Source: Romboutsia_E sp900604535 (GTDB lineage: Bacteria > Bacillota > Clostridia > Peptostreptococcales > Peptostreptococcaceae). From it: a DNA stretch of 64,000 nt. The notes beneath the pieces were generated by a model, which ran no database searches, was not told the DNA's origin, and saw nothing but the letters and a program-made list of their open reading frames with translations. The translations under genes and the position numbers were made by a program. Below, piece after piece: positions 62,536-64,000 of the stretch. Numbering within the stretch: the first letter of the stretch is position 1; the number at the start of each line of letters is the position of its first letter. The DNA lies in NCBI RefSeq assembly GCF_900604535.1, contig NZ_UWOT01000009.1:1-64000 (forward strand). The letters are read 5' to 3'.

Positions 62536-64000
62536 ATGTACAGGTTAGCAAAACAGATAGCTAGTCATAGAAAACTTATAATATTCATAGCTTTAATTTT
62601 ATTAATTCCATCATTATTTGGATATATAAAAACAAATATAAACTATGATATATTAAGTTACTTGCCAGATAGTAGTTCAACTATAAAAGCTGAAAAAATA
62701 TTAAAAGAAGATTTTGGATCAGGGTCACTATCTATGCTTATTGTAGAAGGTATGGAAGATAAAGACGTTGCAAAATTAAAAGAAAAAGTTTCAAAAGTTG
62801 ATGGTGTAAATAGTGTATTATGGATAGATGATTTTATGGACTTATCAGTACCTAAGGAAATTATACCCAAAGATATGGTTAATTTTTTATACAATGGTGA
62901 TAAGTCTACTATGATGGTTATTAATTTTGAAGATGGTTCAGCCAGTACAAAAACTATGAATGCTATAGATGATATAAGACGTATAGCAGGTAAACAGACA
63001 TTTTTAAGCGGTATGGCAGGAATAGTTAAGGATACTAAAGATATATCAGAACAAGAGATGCCGATGTATGTTATATTAGCAGGAATAGTAACTACAATAA
63101 TATTATGTTTTGCATTAGAGTCTTATATAACACCATTTATATTCATTGGAAGTATTGCTTTAGCAATAATATATAATTTTGGTACAAATATAATATTTGG
63201 AGAAATTTCATACATAACAAAAGCATTAACTGCAATACTACAGCTTGGAGTAACTATGGATTATTCTATATTTCTTTTACATAGATACGATGAGGAATTA
63301 GAATTAACAGACGATAGAATCGATGCAATGTCAAAAGCAATTGTAAATACAGCTAAATCAGTATTTGGTAGTTCAATAACTACCGTAGCAGGTTTTTTAG
63401 CTCTATGTGCAATGGATTTAACTCTAGGTAAGGATATAGGATTAGTAATGGCAAAAGGTGTTATTATAGGCGTTATATGTACAATAACCATATTACCTGC
63501 ATTTATACTTACATTCGATAAATTAATTCATAAATATAAACATAAAAGTTTATTACCTACATTTGAAAAAACATCAAATTTTATAGTTAAAAATTATAAA
63601 AAACTTGCTATTTTATTAGTAATTGTATTTATACCTGCCTTTATAGGGAATCAAAAAGCAGAAGTTTATTATAATTTAGATGAAAGTTTACCAGATAACT
63701 TAGACTCAATAGTAGCAACTAATAAATTGAGAACAGATTACAATATGAATAGTACAGATATAATCCTAATAGATAAGTCGATGAGTTCTTATGAAAAGTC
63801 AAATATGGTAAAAGAAATTGAAGATTTAGATGGAGTAAATTTAGTATTAGCATTAGAAAAATACTTAGGACCGGGGGTATATGAAGATATACTACCAAGT
63901 GAGATTTTAGATCAATTAATTTCTAATGGATACGAGGAGATTATAGTTAACTCAGAATACAAAGCTGCATCTCCAGAATGCTCAGAACAGTTAAAAGAAA
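62536..64000 (+). CDS. MMPL/RND superfamily exporter, 3' partial
   Basis: The gene runs off the window after 488 codons. The N-terminal signal-anchor (KLIIFIALILLIPSLFGYI) leads to an outer loop (SYLPDSSSTIKAEKILKEDF), then a five-segment membrane bundle (about residues 175-325) that includes GVTMDYSIFLLHRYDEE, a conserved RND/MMPL element, and SSITTVAGFLALC. A second similar repeat begins near 350. MMPL proteins move lipids or drugs by proton energy. The ATG follows AGGAGGGAGAAAT. The palindrome upstream may be an operator. The remaining half is expected outside the window. Confidence 0.92.
   Translation, partial: MYRLAKQIASHRKLIIFIALILLIPSLFGYIKTNINYDILSYLPDSSSTIKAEKILKEDFGSGSLSMLIVEGMEDKDVAKLKEKVSKVDGVNSVLWIDDFMDLSVPKEIIPKDMVNFLYNGDKSTMMVINFEDGSASTKTMNAIDDIRRIAGKQTFLSGMAGIVKDTKDISEQEMPMYVILAGIVTTIILCFALESYITPFIFIGSIALAIIYNFGTNIIFGEISYITKALTAILQLGVTMDYSIFLLHRYDEELELTDDRIDAMSKAIVNTAKSVFGSSITTVAGFLALCAMDLTLGKDIGLVMAKGVIIGVICTITILPAFILTFDKLIHKYKHKSLLPTFEKTSNFIVKNYKKLAILLVIVFIPAFIGNQKAEVYYNLDESLPDNLDSIVATNKLRTDYNMNSTDIILIDKSMSSYEKSNMVKEIEDLDGVNLVLALEKYLGPGVYEDILPSEILDQLISNGYEEIIVNSEYKAASPECSEQLKE

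Overview
The window is strongly AT-rich DNA with long A/T-rich spacers, strong AGGAGG-type ribosome binding sites, frequent TTG/GTG starts and many hairpin-plus-U-tract terminators. It suggests an endospore-forming anaerobe of the Peptostreptococcaceae (Clostridioides/Paraclostridium/Romboutsia group). The best placement evidence is a CdeC-type cysteine-rich exosporium protein (41801-42997), with CcpA and a SpoVB-like flippase close by, in an arrangement I recall from Clostridioides difficile. The CdeC N-terminus differs from the C. difficile one as I remember it, so a related species is likelier than C. difficile. I see no rRNA, tRNA, CRISPR array, insertion sequence or prophage.

Layout. 1-16.5 kb: DNA end-processing island. 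A three-gene helicase/nuclease cassette (first gene 5' partial and frameshifted) precedes addB-addA-sbcD-sbcC, all on the plus strand. 16.5-25 kb: housekeeping genes (small siroheme sulfite reductase, CBS-domain HlyC/CorC protein, YtvI-like AI-2E family protein, peptidase T, decayed aldo/keto reductase, intracellular subtilisin, phosphodiesterase, NAD kinase). 25-29 kb: YtrA-type regulator with an ABC system whose permease/anchored-protein pair is duplicated; the second copy is fused and frameshifted. 29-34.5 kb: MFS transporter, RluA-type pseudouridine synthase, nucleoid-associated protein, and an SH3/NlpC cell-wall hydrolase with four nearly identical 243-bp repeats.

34.5-45 kb looks like a spore-envelope region: six tiny membrane proteins with paired hydrophobic segments (five with Cys/Asp-rich tails), several behind sigma-K-like promoters; a stand-alone acyl carrier protein; ccpA; a Lys-tailed and an Asp/Glu-tailed protein; a structured noncoding RNA gene (about 40384-40597); cdeC flanked by two minus-strand propeller-like proteins; and a SpoVB-like flippase.

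45-64 kb: MocR-type regulator, DUF896 protein, M18 aminopeptidase, LysR regulator, a lipoprotein, a Fur-box-controlled YclNOPQ-type siderophore importer, an IsdG-fold protein, an ABC exporter, a TatD-like hydrolase, a TPP-riboswitch-controlled thiamine-precursor importer, a TetR regulator, a YkuE-like phosphoesterase, and an MMPL/RND exporter that runs off the window end.

The most interesting items are the structured RNA beside the spore genes, the small-protein family, the extra helicase-nuclease cassette beside AddAB, and the duplicated-then-fused ABC permease. Three genes carry frameshifts (near 745, 21720 and 28090); two of these are in A-runs, so sequencing error should be excluded first.
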